DNA from: G963674685 sp964591275
Lineage (GTDB): Bacteria; Lernaellota; Lernaellaia; JACKCT01
Length of the DNA stretch: 64,000 bases
Direction: 5' to 3'
NCBI GenBank assembly: GCA_964591275.1
Contig: CAZQAE010000015.1
Location: 1-64,000, forward strand
Made by a program: the position numbers and the translations under genes. Below, piece by piece: positions 62,877-64,000 of this stretch. The notes beneath the pieces were generated by a model. It did not search any database. It saw only the letters and a program-made list of their open reading frames with translations, and was not told the origin of the DNA. The number at the start of each line of letters is the position of its first letter. Positions within the stretch are counted from its first letter, which is position 1.

Positions 62877-63593
62877 TTATTCGCCCGGCTTCCAAACTTC
62901 CCAGACTTTGCCCACCAATTCGGGGCCGACTTTCAATGTGGGTTTGCCCGGTTCCCAGCCGGCTGGGCATGCCTCTGCGCCTTTCGTCGCGCGCACGAGT
63001 TGGAAGGCCTGAACTTGCCGAATCGACTCTTTGACCTGACGACCAACGGGAGGAGTCAGAATCTCAATGGCTTGCACAATTCCGTCCGGGTCAATGATGA
63101 ATCGCCCTCGAACATCCACTCCCGACGCTTCGTCGTAGACTCCGTAAACAGATCCGATCCGTCCGCCGGCATCCGTCAACATGGGAAAGGGGAATCCGCC
63201 CTCAACCATTTTTGACAGCTCATTCGCTTGCCACATTTTGTGTACGAAACGGCTATCCATGCTGCACGCCAGAACTTGCACACCCAGTTCTTCAAACTTA
63301 TCAGCCTTGTCGGCGACCGCCGACAGTTCGGTCGGTCAAACGAAAGTAAAATCACCCGGATAGAAACACAGGAAGACCCATTTGCCTCGGAAATCCGACA
63401 ACTTGATGTTTTTGAAGCCGCCTTCGTAATACGCCGACGCACCGAAATCCGGCGCTTCATGTCCTACCATGACTTGCATTTTTACCCCCTTTGTTGAATT
63501 GGATGAAGCATTATCAGATTGTTCGTTTTCGACCTGCGGCGTGATCGGACCCTCTGCGGGCGTCACGCAACCTTGCGGTTGTTCATCGGCCAT
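62877..63593 (-). CDS. Selenocysteine 2-Cys peroxiredoxin (UGA at peroxidatic site)
   Basis: A single 238-residue frame if UGA 63338-63336 is decoded. The UGA falls in GDFTFV-U-PTELSAV, exactly where peroxiredoxins carry the peroxidatic Cys; the frame continues normally through VLACSMDSRFVHKMW to the resolving Cys209 in EACPAGW. A hairpin with a seven-pair stem and GGUC loop lies 17 bases after the UGA. Reduces peroxides with selenol chemistry. The first ATG (63593) has AAAGGAGT; a second good start is ATG 63479 (AAAGGGGGT), which makes a standard-length protein without the disordered 38-residue leader. Sits among oxygen-defence genes. Confidence 0.93.
63308..63325 (-). promoter_or_regulatory. 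SECIS element of the peroxiredoxin
   Basis: On the minus strand TGTCGGC-GGTC-GCCGACA, a perfect seven-pair stem with a GGUC loop; the loop starts 17 bases after the UGA. The loop matches that of the E. coli fdhF SECIS. Confidence 0.85.
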
Positions 63594-63642
63594 TATCCAC
63601 TCCTTTCATCAGTTTTGACGCACCATGGCGTCGCCATCCACT

Positions 63643-64000
63643 TTATTCCGTCGTATCGGCAGCAGGCATTGTGAAAACCCGCATGCCAAGGTCTTTGTCC
63701 AACATGAACATACCCGAACCTTGCCCGTCGATGAGATGGAGTTTTTTGACAACAGCGTCCGCCGTTGCCTCTTCCTCCACCTGCTCAGCCACAAACCATT
63801 GGAGGAAATTGTCCGTTGCAAAATCTTTTTCCTCCCGAGCCAAAGCCACCAGGTCGTTTATCATCGCCGTGACTTTCTGCTCATGGATTAAGACCTGTTC
63901 AAAAACATCCAGCGGGGAAGACCATTCCGTTTGCGGGCCTTCAATCGGCGCCATGAGCGCCCGGCCGGAGCGTTCATTCACGTAGTTGTAGAATTTAATA
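63643..64000 (-). CDS. Ferritin, C-terminal part (runs off the window)
   Basis: The gene continues beyond position 64000. About 119 residues are visible, the first six or seven (IKFYNYV) being read through the window edge, before NERSGRALMAPIEGPQTEW, then EVLIHEQ-type helix with Glu (VFEQVLIHEQKVT) and FLQWFVAEQVEEEA, the standard layout of bacterial non-heme ferritin (FtnA). Stores iron and limits Fenton chemistry. Fits the rest of the leftward oxygen-defence run, 49 bases before the peroxiredoxin start. Confidence 0.93.
   Translation of the reverse strand, partial: IKFYNYVNERSGRALMAPIEGPQTEWSSPLDVFEQVLIHEQKVTAMINDLVALAREEKDFATDNFLQWFVAEQVEEEATADAVVKKLHLIDGQGSGMFMLDKDLGMRVFTMPAADTTE

Noticed and set aside
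62877..63593. Peroxiredoxin read as a nonsense pseudogene
   Set aside because: The stop is UGA at the exact catalytic position, the rest of the gene is intact and a SECIS hairpin follows.
1..64000. tRNA, rRNA or CRISPR arrays
   Set aside because: No T-loop-like sequence with matching arms, no rRNA stretch and no regularly spaced identical repeats were found by eye.

Overview
The window reads as a chromosomal segment of an uncultured-looking Gram-negative bacterium that lives mostly without oxygen but defends itself against it. Gram-negative signs are two LpxL-type lipid acyltransferases, a TonB-dependent receptor, outer-membrane barrel candidates and many lipoproteins. Low-oxygen signs are tryptophanase, indolepyruvate:ferredoxin oxidoreductase, MenA, an NqrM/ApbE pair, and an oxygen-defence block (cytochrome bd, rubredoxin, flavodiiron protein, two rubrerythrin-like proteins, a ferritin and a peroxiredoxin). 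I cannot place the phylum from sequence alone. A hallmark is at least nine secreted or lipoprotein genes that carry a long Asp-rich low-complexity spacer.

Layout. 1-9.3 kb: a polytopic membrane protein, ndk, lipoproteins, an AmgK-like kinase, a DUF5610 protein, a 56-residue NqrM-like protein facing apbE, and a barrel-like protein. 9.3-19.2 kb: tryptophanase, a zinc-ribbon/DUF4190 protein, a gamma-carbonic-anhydrase-like protein, an ABC ATPase/permease pair, a beta-helix lipoprotein, and an Nramp-like carrier paired with a soluble MgtE_N/CBS protein. Four clusters of palindromic repeats lie between these genes. 19.5-20.4 kb: an ArsR-family regulator, a tiny membrane protein with an in-frame UGA followed by a SECIS-like hairpin, and an FmdB zinc ribbon. 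20.5-37 kb: accessory surface proteins interleaved with a B12/radical-SAM enzyme, a PilZ protein, a structured RNA candidate, menA, a permease, an acyltransferase and a HAD phosphatase with a coupled micro-ORF. 37.3-43.7 kb: TonB receptor, lipoprotein, RidA, M23-PKD protein, acyltransferase. 44.2-51.8 kb: a four-gene phosphorelay (triple solute-binding sensor with PAS domains, V4R-like protein, hybrid kinase, HD-GYP regulator). 51.9-55.3 kb: glycoside hydrolase, Gfo/Idh/MocA oxidoreductase, barrel-like protein. 55.3-64 kb: a long run of leftward genes for oxygen and peroxide defence, interrupted by a badly truncated iorA.

The most important reading correction is that the peroxiredoxin at 62877-63593 is one gene. 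UGA sits exactly at the peroxidatic cysteine and is followed by a perfect hairpin with a GGUC loop, so selenocysteine is the natural explanation. This implies a Sec-decoding organism and makes the second UGA candidate (20024-20191), whose extended frame ends in a TAATG overlap with the next gene, much more credible. No Sec machinery, tRNA, rRNA, CRISPR array or transposase gene was seen in the window.
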